From Platycnemis pennipes (taxonomy: Eukaryota > Arthropoda > Insecta > Odonata > Platycnemididae): 64,000 nt of DNA. Below the pieces are notes generated by a model. The model was given only the letters and a program-made list of their open reading frames with translations. It was not told the DNA's origin and searched no databases. Each line of letters opens with the position of its first letter. Position 1 is the first letter of the stretch. Positions 21,688 through 32,439 of this stretch are shown in pieces. The position numbers and the translations under genes were made by a program. The stretch is from contig OW121858.1 in assembly GCA_933228895.1 (NCBI GenBank), forward strand, positions 26,497,859-26,561,858. Direction: 5' to 3'.

Positions 21688-22724
21688 TTACCCATTGTGT
21701 ACCTTGAGGTGTCTCCTCAGGCAGCTTTTGGTAGTGAATGCCTTCGAGCACACACTGCACACATGAGACCGCAGTCCAGCGTGGGATGCAATGTGGCGCA
21801 CAAGACTACCTCTGAGGCGAAAAGTCATCAAGCATTCGTCGCACTTGTATGGCCTTGGGGCTGTCGCCGAGCTGTGGCTCGCCAGGTGCCACTTCATCTC
21901 CCGCTCAGTCTTGAAAAACTTGTGGCACTGTGGGCATTCATGACTCCTCTCCTTGTGCCGAATCATGTGCTCCTTCAGGATCCACTTGGTGCCGAACTTC
22001 TTGTGGCATACCTCACAATCAAAAGGTCTCCTTGAATCGTGGGCCCTCATGTGCTGCCTCAAGCCCTTGCTAAGAAGGAACTTCTTCCCGCACACCGAAC
22101 AGGAATGCTTGCGCTGGCCAGAGTGCACCACGGAATGTTCTACGAGATCTGCACGTGTCTTGTATGTTTTCTGACATTGCTTGCACTGGAAAGGCCTGCC
22201 CTCCACGTGTCTGCGCTTGTGGTTACGTAGTAGGCATGCCTCCTTGAAGTCCTTCCCACAAACCTCACACGTGTGCTTTCGTCCACTATGCTCATCCATG
22301 TGGGACCTGAGGCGGGACTTGCGCGCGAAGGATCTCGGGCAGAGGGTACAGGCAAAAGGGCGCTTCTCCGAGTGTGTCAGCATGTGAAGCTTCAGGTTAC
22401 TGGCTGTCCCTGATGCCTTTCCGCATACCTCACATTTAAAACGCCTCTCCCCAAGGTGTACTGTGAATACGTGGGCCTTTAGGTCACCCTTTCTTGCGAA
22501 GCTCTTGGAACAAATGTTGCAATGGAAGGGCTTCAGTCCCAGGTGGGCCGAGTCGATGGGTACCATGACACCATGCTTGCAGACGAAACCCTTACCGCAG
22601 CAATCACAAGTCTTCTCCTTCGTACCAATTGTGATCCCAGAGATTGAAACTGTTTCCGACTCCTTATTCACCATGGTATGGCTTCTCTCGAGTCTGGAAT
22701 CTGGGTCGGAGAAGGTTTCTTTGT
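21688..22724 (-). CDS. ZAD-ZNF gene 2, finger exon: 11 C2H2 zinc fingers
   Basis: On the minus strand the exon starts after a TTTTTCTAG acceptor in phase 1 (DKETFSDPDSRLERSHTM..) and ends at TAA (21690-21688). It holds 11 C2H2 units. The first (CDCCGKGF..DSAH) has proline where gene 3 has the first zinc histidine (VMVPIDSAH against LIIHINSAH), so it is probably non-functional. The others run CNIC, CEVC, CTLC, CEVC, CKQC, CSVC, CEVC, CPQC, CDEC, CSVC. The N-terminal series matches gene 3 finger for finger, but there is only one HKKF-type finger where gene 3 has many. Together with upstream exons it gives a protein of about 498 residues (single ZAD). A mariner lies about 110 bases beyond the stop. 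Confidence 0.92.
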
Positions 22725-25700
22725 CTAGAAAAAAAGTGAAACTACAATAAAGTAATACACACAAACAGAAGTGAAACTGTATGATACCAAATAAAACAAT
22801 CAGATTTTTCTCATAGTTTTCTACTGATTATAGGTTTCGATGGAGTATTTCTTCTCCTCATTGTTTTTACCCATCACATCCTTCCGGTTAGAGTTCGATC
22901 TTTAGATCGATGTATTTCCAACCTTTTTTCACACAATCAATTTAACATCTTCAATTTCTATTTTTCTCACTTACTCAGGATTAAAACCTGTCAAATGACA
23001 TTCAGCATTTCACTGTTCACCAACTACATATTCCACCCACTAACTCTGCCTTCTCATCTCTGCAAACATTACTGTCTCCTCCCAAATTATGTTCAATACC
23101 ACCTTATTTCTCCATTTATCAGTCCACTGTACATTCTTCACCCCTATCCACATCAAGACTTTCAAGTTTTAAATCTTTTCCCCTCACCTTTTCCAAGAGT
23201 GTCTCATATCCGTACTAAGCAATGCTCCATATCAAACTCTTATATCACACTGACAAAACATGTTCATTGTAAATTGTAACCGACCAAAGTCCCTGAAAGC
23301 TACTGAAGTAGTGGAGGGCATGTACCTGTGTTTGGCCTTCCATTTGATTGGTACCTAAGGATGTATGTAGGTATTTCCATTCTAGGGTACATCCTTGATT
23401 ATTTATGCAAATGAGAAGAAATATAATATAGTGGAAATAACAGTAAGTGCATGTGTTCATTAGAATTTTTTCATCCAGTTTATGGCATACAACAAACATA
23501 AATTTTGTATGAGTAAACACCACCATATTTGTTGACAGCACCACCATATCATTTGTAAATGACCAGCAGCTACATGAGTTACACGCATGTATATATGAAG
23601 GGATGACACATTAGTAAGGGCTACTGTGTACCTTCCCGAAGATGAAAATAGATATATCTATGAGAATATCACAGAGACAAAGGGGGCCACTATAGGATGA
23701 TGCATTCATAAGTTATTGCAAGAAAAAAATTTATGGACTGAACTCCCACATTTTGAAATTTGTTATGATATGAGTAACTCACATTTCTCAAGAAATTACT
23801 GCTATGAAGAGCAATCATACTTAAGGAGGTTCCACCGTGACTCCGCGATTCAATATCCCGTAAAAGAGCTATGTTATTTAATGAATAAATACCGATCCAG
23901 AAAAACACCTATATGGAAAATCATCTACAGGGTGATAACTCATACACAATAATTGTATGAGTATGCTATTTTATAGCGCGTTGTAGTTGCATTCTATTTT
24001 TTACAAGCTCTTTTAACTCATTTTGACTTCGGAAAATGACTGACGTGTTGTTGCCACGTTTAATTTACAAAGTGAGGATACATGCTCAATTCAACTAATA
24101 CGTATTCTAAAATAGGTTAAATATTTTATTACTTAGTTTTAAACTACTCCCTTGCAAATACAACTCTTTTTTTTTAATTTTATTAATATTCGTATTTTTG
24201 AAAATTGTTTGGCAACAATGACGCTGCTACCATTTGGAAGTATTGATATTAATTATACCATATCAATAACCAATAAAATATTTAAAGTATGTATAAAATA
24301 TAAGAAGGATCCTGGTAAGGTATATTCCGTAATTAAGACGGTAAATAAGCTTGTAAGCACGTTCCGTCACAAGTATCGTTGCCAATGATAACAACATACT
24401 GTAGCGCCACTTTCACGTAACTAAGGCTTTTCTGCTTTTTTTCGAGCAAACATTTATTAATATCAATTAAACAAGTGTGGTAAGGCGAGCACTTTATTAA
24501 AATGCTAAATTCTACGTAAAAACACGCATCTTGTATTAGTTTTTCATCAAAACGACATTTCTCCTTACATTATTAATCTGCAAATTTTACTGCAAGAGCC
24601 ATGCTCTGCCGTATAGCCACGTATAAAATATCTGATTTTCAGTGTCTTTTTTCTTCAAATATATTATGGAAAGGCCAAATTATTTTGTTGCCAATCGATA
24701 GAAGGGGCAAAAAATGATGTATTCTGACATTTTCACAAAAATGACATCTACTTCATAATTTGGTGGAGCCACCTTAATTGGAACTCGTGACTTCTCAACA
24801 TCTGCAACATTTGTGGACCTGACTCTTCTCCCACAGCTTAACCCTCTCAGAGCTAACCTTTCTCCTGAGGTACTAGCGAGAAATACGGAGGTTAATTTAA
24901 TACTGCACTTTGAGCTATTTAGAAAAAAATATTATGAAGCTATTGTTATAAATATCGAAATGTGGTTTTTTTACATTGATGGAAAAATAAATGTTATTAT
25001 TTTCGTGTCATAAAGTTGAACAATATATTGATAAAGTGCCAATATAACAGCTGCCACACTTTTCACCTAAGATGCAAAAGCAGAAATATCGGCCTGCCAC
25101 ACTGAGAGGGTCAATGAGTGTCCCTCATCCGTGGTTTCATTCTGCCTCACACTTTGATGTACTTCAGACTAGGAGATGCAGAAATGGAAGGTGGTTCAGA
25201 ATTTCAGATGTACGGCCTTATTAAGCTGTTTGTGAGACATTCGAGATATGTACCACACTAAATTGAGATTTTAAGACTAAATTATATAATTATGAACATG
25301 TATTTAGTGAAAGTGAAGAAATTAAAATATAATTAAAGCTTTATAGGACATTTCCAATTTTATTTTATTTCAATATCTTTGGTTATCGAATAATTACATT
25401 TTAACTATATTCCGTTAATTTCTATATGTTACAGAACTCAAGTGGAGACCAGATAAGCACAAATTCTGAGGTTTCAGGCATGATAAGGTGGAAACAGAAA
25501 ATAACTGAACAAGAAAAATAAGCAAATTCCATAGAGAAAAATGTTTATTGCGACTGCATTTTGCTTTTTACAGCATCTACACACCGATATATGCTGCCTG
25601 AAGATGGTGTGCGAAGCGAAACCTGGTCGCAATAAACATTCTTCTCTGTGGAGGTTGCTCATTTTTCAAATTCAGACCAGTTAATCAATGAAAATTTTCT

Positions 25701-25832
25701 GGCACCACGAGGAACAGAACCCAGAGCCTCAAAGTTGGCACCCAGTAATTCTCACAACATGATATCATCTTGAAATGCCCCATGTGTATCAGTGTGATTG
25801 CCCCAGCATGCACTCAGACTACAAATGCTTAC
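22725..25832 (-). other. Intron of ZAD-ZNF gene 2
   Basis: The intron is bounded by GTAAGC (at 25832) and TTTTTCTAG (to 22725) on the minus strand. Apart from the inverted repeat near 25480-25680 it shows no recognisable gene or element. It has AT-rich tracts and short random frames. Confidence 0.65.
25480..25680. repeat. Penelope-like 3' tail fragment with inverted repeat
   Basis: The sequence CCTGAAGATGGTG.GCGAAGCGAAACC, followed by TGGTCGCAATAAACATT, has the layout of Penelope-like element tails (a GAAGATG..GCGAAACC..GGTCG stem-forming stretch). AATGTTTATTGCGAC at 25540-25554 is the exact inverse of GTCGCAATAAACATT at about 25627-25641, making a hairpin of about 100 bases. Confidence 0.45.
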
Positions 25833-25917
25833 CTCTCTCACTAACTCCACTCCCAGCACCATCTTCCTCATCATCAGATGGACCAACTTCTTCATCATGG
25901 ATGCTCATATCACCCAT
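25833..25917 (-). CDS. ZAD-ZNF gene 2, 85-base linker exon
   Basis: An 85-base exon (28 codons plus one base) lies on the minus strand between CTCATTTCAG and GTAAGC. It starts MGDMSIHDEEVGPSDDEED and ends GVSER, and joins to the finger exon as ..SER-D-KETF... It has the same length, phase and DVSI/DMSI opening as the linker exons of genes 1 and 3. The encoded segment is acidic and low-complexity, a flexible spacer between the dimerisation domain and the fingers. Confidence 0.85.
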
Positions 25918-25999
25918 CTGAAATGAGAAACAAATCCAAGATGGCCTTTCTAGTAAACCCAGCTGTACTCTAGAGAACACAGAACATCATTACTTATCA

Positions 26000-27376
26000 T
26001 AATCCACAGATCATGCTGTTGGGAAACAAAGACATGGCAAAATTAGGCTGTGAAAGAGCTAAGGCTAAGACCATCAAGATTGCAGAGATCAAGTGCTCTA
26101 AGAGGGATTCATGGAGATGCTTCCATGTGAGTATAGATACAGTTCCACATATGGCATGACTCCATTAGAACTCAGAGACAGGAGACTAAGAAGCGGGAGA
26201 TGGGTCTAAGCTGCTTGAAGACATGAAGTCAGGAGACTTCATGTCCTCTGACAGGAAAACACGAAAGCTAATGCTGGAGACCCACACTTTCCATGCTCTA
26301 TGGATATGAAGGACATGAATTATAGGTGGAATCCCATCTGCCCTGCTTCATCAAAATGGAGACTGTCCTCCAGCATCATTATATATGTACTATGGAACTC
26401 ACTAAATGGGCAAGTATGTATTTAAGCCCCTTCATGTCTGGTGGTGAGGACAGTGAATTTCCTGTACGTCTTAGGGATTGACAGGGCTTTCTCTCTTTCC
26501 CAATTTTAAGAATATTGTTTTTGTCTGGCTTCTGGATATGTTCTAAAAGCCAGGAGTATCACTACAGTTGTCTTCACCCCAAACTAGGTGAAACAGACTA
26601 CCCATGAGCTGAGTCCTTTAAGAGGAATCAGCCTTGTCTTCCCTACTAAAAACAACAGAAAAGATAGTCATCAGGTACATAAGGAATGAGCCACTAAAAG
26701 ACCATCCCCTGCACCCACATCAACATGCAAACCAAAAGGGAAAGTCCATGGACAAAGAGCTCTACAATATTACGAGAAGGACTGAGCCGGGAGTTTGAGC
26801 ATGGATTGATGGAATTTATCTTGAATTAATGGATTGAGGGCATTTTTGACATTGAGGGATAATTTAACAACCTATCTTTTCATCAAATCTACACTAAAGC
26901 ACCAAGACATAGCATCACATTGTTAGCTGGATTAGGTGCATCTTAGAACTAAGACCTGTCAAGGTTGTCCCAAGAGAGAGATCAATGAAGGTAGCTCTGA
27001 CATAAGCTGCCTTCAGGGAGTAGTCTTATCTCCACTTCTCTGGAACATAATAGTTGATAGTCTTCTTTCAGGAATGAATACTTGAACATACACTCAAGTG
27101 TATTCAAATGAATAGCTATACTCATCACTGGAGAGTACCAGGATACTGTCTCTGGATTCATGAGAAAAGCCCTGAATAAGGCAATAGGAAGGTGTGCCAA
27201 AACAGGGCTATTGGTGAATCCCAAAAAGACCAACTTTGTATTGTTTAAGAAAAGAGGGGAATTTGAGGGCTACAGACTTCCGTCTTTGAAGGTTAAGTCT
27301 CAGGTTTCAGGCTTCCCCCTCAGTTCCCTTGTGGTTATCTTGGACCACAAACTTAACTAGGGAGATCATCATAAGG

Positions 27377-27378
<2 letters not shown>
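26000..27378 (+). pseudogene. Degenerate LINE copy, first part (relative of 39268-44591)
   Basis: Sequence from about 26080 on aligns with ORF2 of the intact LINE. Examples are the AGAGxGATTCATGGAxA stretch (26100, against 41880), CTGGAGACCCACxxTCC (26276, against 42040), the palm region (26600-27130, against 42390-42860) and KTGLLVNPKKTNFVLFKK at about 27198-27250. It has many stops and frameshifts. The alignment stops at about 27378 (equivalent to 43136) and resumes at 29290 (equivalent to 43312), so the interval 27379-29290 replaces about 175 bases of the element. It lies antisense in a gene 2 intron. Confidence 0.85.
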
Positions 27379-27424
<46 letters not shown>

Positions 27425-27477
27425 TACCTATTATATATTACCTATATATTACCTATTTATATATATATTATATATAT
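27379..27477. repeat. (TA)n microsatellite
   Basis: About 100 bases of almost pure TA dinucleotides are interspersed with TTACC units. It abuts the broken LINE on the left and the Penelope-like frame on the right. Confidence 0.9.
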
Positions 27478-28188
27478 TACCCAGAAAACCTTCTCCAAAA
27501 AAGGATTCTAAAAAAACCTTACACCCCACAACCATCTCACAGCAAACAACGCAATTCCCCTTCTCTACTCACCACCTACTTCCCTGGCGCACATTCCTTA
27601 CAACGAGTCCTACAAGATCTTTTCCCTATTCTTTCAGACCACAATTCCACTTCAAAACTTTTCCCAAAATGTCCCCGCATTACATACAAAAGACCGCCTA
27701 ATTTGAGCAATATTTTCAAAACTACTCGCCCGCTTCTCAAATCCGTGCCACACACTCACGTCCCCCCCTCTCCATGCAAACGTCCGAGATGCAAGACTTG
27801 CCCCATATTCTCTTCTCCTCCTGCCTCTTTCCTTCCCACACTCAGGTCTCTGCCAATTTTTCCTTCATCTACTTGTGTCTCCACCAACATCATCTACCTC
27901 CTCCAATGCAATTTCTGTCCTGCCTTCTATGTAGGACAATGCACCACCCCTCTTAACATAAGAGTCAATAATCACTGTGCTTCCTGTATTCCGTCATCCC
28001 CGCACTCATCACTACCAGTACCTAAACACGCGTCTACTCATGACATGCCTTTCAATCAATGTTTTAATGTTTCCGTTATTGCCTCCCTCCCCCCCTCAGA
28101 TTCCGCCGTCAACCTGCACACACTTGAACAAACTTGCATACTCCTCCTCAGGGCATGCACCCCCCCTGGGCTCAATGTGTCCTTTTAA
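27478..28188 (+). CDS. Penelope-like element, C-terminal GIY-YIG endonuclease module
   Basis: An open frame continues without a stop from the microsatellite (about 27478) to TAA at 28186-28188, giving at least 236 residues with no clear start. Recognisable order: a connector (LFPKCPRITYKRPPNLSNIF), a cysteine-rich CKRPRCKTCP motif, then NIIYLLQCNFCPAFYVGQ with TTPLNIRVNNH, the GIY-YIG endonuclease core of Penelope-like elements, and LEQTCILLLRACTPPGLN at the end. The reverse transcriptase is absent, so this is a 5'-truncated copy. Its surviving part has no stop, which suggests a fairly recent insertion. The downstream GAGAAAGACAGCAACGCTGT stretch at about 28344 is typical tail sequence of this class. 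Confidence 0.75.
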   Translation, partial: YPENLLQKRILKKPYTPQPSHSKQRNSPSLLTTYFPGAHSLQRVLQDLFPILSDHNSTSKLFPKCPRITYKRPPNLSNIFKTTRPLLKSVPHTHVPPSPCKRPRCKTCPIFSSPPASFLPTLRSLPIFPSSTCVSTNIIYLLQCNFCPAFYVGQCTTPLNIRVNNHCASCIPSSPHSSLPVPKHASTHDMPFNQCFNVSVIASLPPSDSAVNLHTLEQTCILLLRACTPPGLNVSF

Positions 28189-28511
28189 CCGACACTTGTA
28201 CTCATTGTGACTACAATGTGTCCCCCACCACTTCCCCTCCCCGTTTCTCCTTCTTCCCCTCCCCGACTCTCCTTTTTCCCCTCCATTCCCCTTCCACTCC
28301 TAAATACCCTTTCCCCCATATCCTCTCAGTATTCCTTTCTGGTTGAGAAAGACAGCAACGCTGTTCGAAAGCTCCTGTTTTATTCGTTTGTGAGTGTCCC
28401 TTTTTTGTGTTTTCTGTGTTTTTTATGTCGTCGCAACTAGTGACTATTATACATGTGTTACACGTCACGTGCTTCCTGAAATTGCTATATATATATATAA
28501 TATGTATATAA

Positions 28512-28841
28512 ACAAATCACCATTCATACACAATGCCATAGGCGCAAATACACAAATATAAATTCAAACAGTAGGTGAAAGAAAGAGATAGTGAACATAC
28601 ATAAAACATTGAACACAATGGTGGTGTGGAGATGAAATGATGGTTGAAAACACTAGGAAAAAATTTCACCTTGACCGATCAATGTGAAATTTTTTCCTAG
28701 TGTTTTCAACCATCATTTCATCTCCACACCACCATTGTGTTCAATGTTTTATGTATGTTCACTATCTCTTTCTTTCACCTACTGTTTGAATTTATATTTG
28801 TGTATTTGTGCCTATGGCGTTGTGTATGAATGGTGATTTGT
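28512..28841. repeat. 330-base palindrome with 158-base arms
   Basis: The left arm (28512-28669) and right arm (28684-28841) are reverse complements with only about two mismatches, around a 14-base spacer. A third, diverged copy of the arm sequence lies at 29143-29265, behind a tRNA-like head. The arms are thus two head-to-head copies of a SINE body. The end of the tRNA-like head (GGTCAAGGTGAAATTTTTTCC) is present at the centre on the left arm. Confidence 0.92.
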
Positions 28842-29059
28842 GAGTATGACCAGATTGGTTTTCTTCTTAGAGGTTGTGTGCCTCAAACATATGTCCTATA
28901 TCTTTCCTACTGTCTGTGTGAGTGGAACTTCTATCATTTCCTCTTCTGTGTATTATCTCCGTTGGTGGGTGGAACCATCCCCTCGTGCCATCTCTTGGCC
29001 GCTTCTATGGGCTCATCTGGGGGGCACTTGGTGCTATAAACCCCCGTCGAATTCACTGG

Positions 29060-29275
29060 AAAATAGAGTAACCTTGGTAGCATGGTGGTCTATGCAGTTG
29101 CCCGGCAAGCTGAAGGTCCGTGGTTCGATTCCCGGTCAAGGTGAAATTTTTTCCATGTGTTTTCAACCATCATTTCATCTCCACACTATCTCTTTCTTGC
29201 ACCTACTGTTTGAATTTATATTTGTGTATTTGCACCTATGGCGTTGTGTATGAATGGTGATTTGTAATGGTGATG
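29060..29275 (+). mobile_element. SINE with tRNA-like head (copy beside the palindrome)
   Basis: The tRNA-like part at about 29066-29143 has a TAGCATGGTGG box A, a GGTTCGATTCC box B and matching ACCTTGG / CAAGGT ends. It is followed by the same body as the palindrome arms (GTTTTCAACCATCATTTC, then TTTGAATTTATATTTGTG). This copy lacks the AATGTTTTATGTATGTTC segment that is present in the arms. The head is related to SINE family 1. Confidence 0.7.
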
Positions 29276-29289
29276 TGGTTATATATATA

Positions 29290-29890
29290 TAACCGACACC
29301 AAAGAATGACTGCATGGGTTTTTCAGATGCAATAAGAGCAACCCCACCTTTGGCACCAGAAATGTTACTGAATCTTATCCCACTTCATGTGTACGTCAAG
29401 GTTCAGCCAAGGACTTTAGGACTGCTTATAGTCTTACATGTGAGGGACACTGGTATGACAAAGGAAATTCTTCAATTCATAGAAAAGTTAGGACTGGGGT
29501 CATTACGTCAAGCCTCATCCTTGAGATGGGCAGTGACAGAATTATATCAAAGTCCAACAAATCACCCCTTCATTTCAAGACCTGTTTCAAGGATAGGAAA
29601 CAGTGGGTTGAAAAAGAATGAAAGAAACTTCATCTTGGAGCTCATTTTAGCCCATGGCACTAAGAGTATTATATGTCGGCAGCAGTAGTATGACAAAGGA
29701 AGTTCTTTTGGTCACAGAGAACATAGAACTGAGTCCACAAAACCGAGCCCCATCCTTGAGATGCAATGATAGCAAGGTTCAACCAATCAGCCCTTCATGG
29801 GTCATAGTCCCTTTTGCCCCTTGTGGGGTCATGTTGCAGACTTCTAATTTATCCTTCACCTCAGAAAATATTTTCCTACAAGTTATTTTT
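29290..29890 (+). pseudogene. Degenerate LINE copy, second part
   Basis: The alignment to the intact LINE resumes at the CAAAGAATGxCTG.ATGGG stretch (equivalent to 43312). It continues through LNLIPLHVYVKVQ-like sequence (compare LNLTPLHVEVEVQ) to the segment before the RNase H domain. The stretch equivalent to 43470-43590 appears twice (29445-29575 and 29685-29800), an internal duplication. Stops are frequent. Confidence 0.8.
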
Positions 29891-30440
29891 ACGATGGCTG
29901 CCAATTTCTAGGTCATTCGCTCACTTTCGATGATCCATTAGAACTGAAGTTCAAGATGTTTAACAGTATAGCCAATACTGCTAAAGTGACTCATATCTCT
30001 TATCTTGTGAAACACATGGAATGCTTAATACTAACAGGCTTTCCATCATTTTCCTACAAAGTCGAGAATGTTTTTCCCATTTGGGATAGTGGTGGGATTC
30101 CATTACCTAATAATTGAACATTTTGAGTAACATCACAGACTGTCATTTACAGTCAAAATAGTATTTTGGTGGGGATCATTGCCTTAGCTTTGTAATAACA
30201 AAATATCGTAATATTAGGTTTTTCTGCATTCGAATGAGAAACCCTGGTTGAGACACTAAGCAGTAGTGCTTTTTATTACAAATCTGCTGTAGTGAGCAAC
30301 TGAATAGTCATATTTTATTCTCTAAACAAAGTTATTAATCCACATTTGTTTTCCTGTGACAATATTAACTTTAATAAGTTTGTCCCATAAGTCCTACATT
30401 TGAATGCAAAATTACTAAACAGATAAATATATCATTATTA
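29891..30440. other. Intronic, nothing recognised
   Basis: AT-rich intron sequence of gene 2 with no supported element. Confidence 0.5.
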
Positions 30441-30457
30441 TTCTATCATCAACATAC

Positions 30458-30559
30458 CTCTCTCCTCACATCATCCTGGCATAGTGGATCTCTAAGGGAA
30501 GGTGAGTGTTCTGTATCCACCAACTCCTCATTGATGCCTTGCACTGTGTTCACCTGAAC
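30458..30559 (-). CDS. ZAD-ZNF gene 2, acidic exon (102-base copy)
   Basis: A minus-strand exon of 34 codons lies between TTTTTCAG and GTATGT. It starts VQVNTVQGINEELVDTEHS and ends DDVRRE. It begins and ends in phase 0, so it fits between ZAD exon 2 and the linker exon. It occupies the place of exons 3-5 of gene 3, but the sequence is not obviously the same. A second copy lies 330 bases upstream at 30985-30886. Confidence 0.75.
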
Positions 30560-30885
30560 CTGAAAAATTAAAATTATGAGACTACATGAGCAACCAAACA
30601 TGTTAACATCAGAAATACATTTCACCAATTGGATGGATCGTTTGCTAGTTATCAATGCCGAATCTGATAGAGTAAAATAAAAAGACCTTTATTTTTCTGT
30701 TCTTCAGGTCAAGTCATTCTTTTTTTATAAGTGGTGAAAAACTGATCCTTAAAACCAATTCGGAAAAGTTGGTGTGCATAAGACTCATACGTCAATCACT
30801 TTGACCTATCATATGTCCTACAACTTAATTTGTATTAAACTACAGAAAAAATAAATATATCATTAATATTCTTGTACAAAAATAC

Positions 30886-30985
30886 CTGTTTTCACATCAT
30901 CCTGGCATAGTGGATCCCTGAGAGAAATTGAGTGTCCTGCATCCACCAACTGCTCTTTGCTGCCTTGCTCTGTGTTCATCTGGAC
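30886..30985 (-). CDS. ZAD-ZNF gene 2, duplicated acidic exon (100-base copy, phase broken)
   Basis: This copy reads VQMNTEQGSKEQLVDAGHS and ends DDVKT plus one base, between TCTCTCAG and GTATTT. It is 100 bases long against 102 in its partner. Splicing it to the 102-base copy gives a stop after about ten codons, and splicing it to the linker exon gives a stop within three codons. It is therefore either skipped as a decayed pseudo-exon or used as a switch that yields a truncated ZAD-only protein. Confidence 0.55.
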
Positions 30986-31582
30986 CTGAGAGATTAAAAT
31001 CATAAGACTATGAGAAACCAAGCTTATTAAAACCAATGATATATTTTACATAATGGAATAGTTTAACATTGTTTTTCTAACCAAATCTGATAGAGTAACA
31101 TAAAAAGATTATTTTTCCGATCTTTGGATAGTCATTCTCATGTCATAAGTGGTGAAAAACTGATTACCTATAAACCTTTTGGAAAAGTGGATGTGCAGAA
31201 GACTCATACGTCATATACTTCATTCAATCACAGCTGTCCTTGTACAGCTCTGTCACCCAATCATAATAGGGACAAAAATTTGCACATGATTTTATGAATA
31301 TACATAGAACTACAAACTGTACACCAAAAAAAACTGTTGAGTCTTTATTCAAAAGATCCCAAATGCTCAAAGCACACTACAGAGGAATTTTTACTAGAGA
31401 AAAATCACATCAAACCTTCTCTTCTACATGAAAATACTTCCTGCGATTGAATTCATTCCCATTTTTCCATACATGTATTAAATCCATACCTTAATTTTGG
31501 GGCACACCGCATAGTCTTTGATTTCAGAGTATACAAAGTAAATGTAAATAAGAATTCAATGCCAAGGACAAATACTACTTAC

Positions 31583-31720
31583 AATTAGACCGGAGTTGAT
31601 CTGAAGTTGCAGGAACTGTATCTTTGAGTTGATGCAAGTCACCTTGAAGTTTTTGAAGTCTGAGACTTTCTTCATGCACTTATCACAGATGGTGTAGGGC
31701 AAACCATCGCCTTGATATAC
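31583..31720 (-). CDS. ZAD-ZNF gene 2, ZAD cassette B exon 2
   Basis: A 138-base exon (46 codons, phase 0) lies between TCCATTACAG and GTAAGT. It reads VYQGDGLPYTICDKCMKK, then FKVTCINSKIQFLQLQINSG. TICDKC supplies the second zinc cysteine pair of the ZAD. Counting from the cassette B start, the cysteines fall at 57 and 60, exactly as in cassette A and gene 3. The downstream helix (FLQLQINSGL) is the usual ZAD dimerisation stalk. Confidence 0.88.
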
Positions 31721-32439
31721 CTGTAATGGACACACACAAAATAACCCCAAATATGCATTGGGACAGGATCATCATTTTCTTTACTTTTTATGCAAACAGA
31801 GTCTCTATCATGACAATGTCAATATAAGTGCCATTCATATTGTCTTCTTGCTTTTTAGTGATGTTTATGGCAATTAAATTCTATTGTTGACAGGTTAATT
31901 CTAAGGGCTGAGAGTTCTATAAAATAGCCATCAAGTTACACAAGAAGTTATGAGAAGTCTTTTGGTCCATTGACAAACAAAAGTCAGGTAAGAATAACTT
32001 TTCAACAAATATTCAATGACAGACTTATTGTTGTGCCTACCTTAAGTAACACGAAAATAATATTGATATACAACAATACATACAATACACAATCTTCACA
32101 GTCCACTACATGTAGACCTTAGAATCAAAACCTACTTTCACATACAATGAAATCACTTGATACATCATTTATGTAAAGTTGACCCTGCTACTCATAAATT
32201 ACTGCACATATCCTTAGATAACTTACATCTGTGTCCTTTTGGAATAACCGACAAAAATTAGATGGTCACAGAAATTCTGTACATGTATCCCAATTATCAT
32301 GATAAATCCATTACAGTAACTCAAAAAAGTGCTGTGTAAATCAGCTATTGAACCAAGGGCTGTGTGGCAGCATTGAGACAGCACTTGTCACCACCATCAA
32401 CCTCACTCTCCATACCTCATGCTAAAAGAAGTTTGCAAA

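Larger units (their letters stand above)
30440..31215 (-). repeat. Tandem duplication spanning an exon and its introns
   Basis: Two units of roughly 400 bases (about 30445-30870 and 30872-31215) match across the exon and the flanking intron. Shared words include ATAAGTGGTGAAAAACTGAT and AAGACTCATACGTCA. Each carries one copy of the acidic exon of gene 2. Confidence 0.85.

Noticed and set aside
28207..28468. Frames downstream of the Penelope module on both strands
   Set aside because: They lie in a C/T-rich 3' UTR-like stretch and are compositionally biased.
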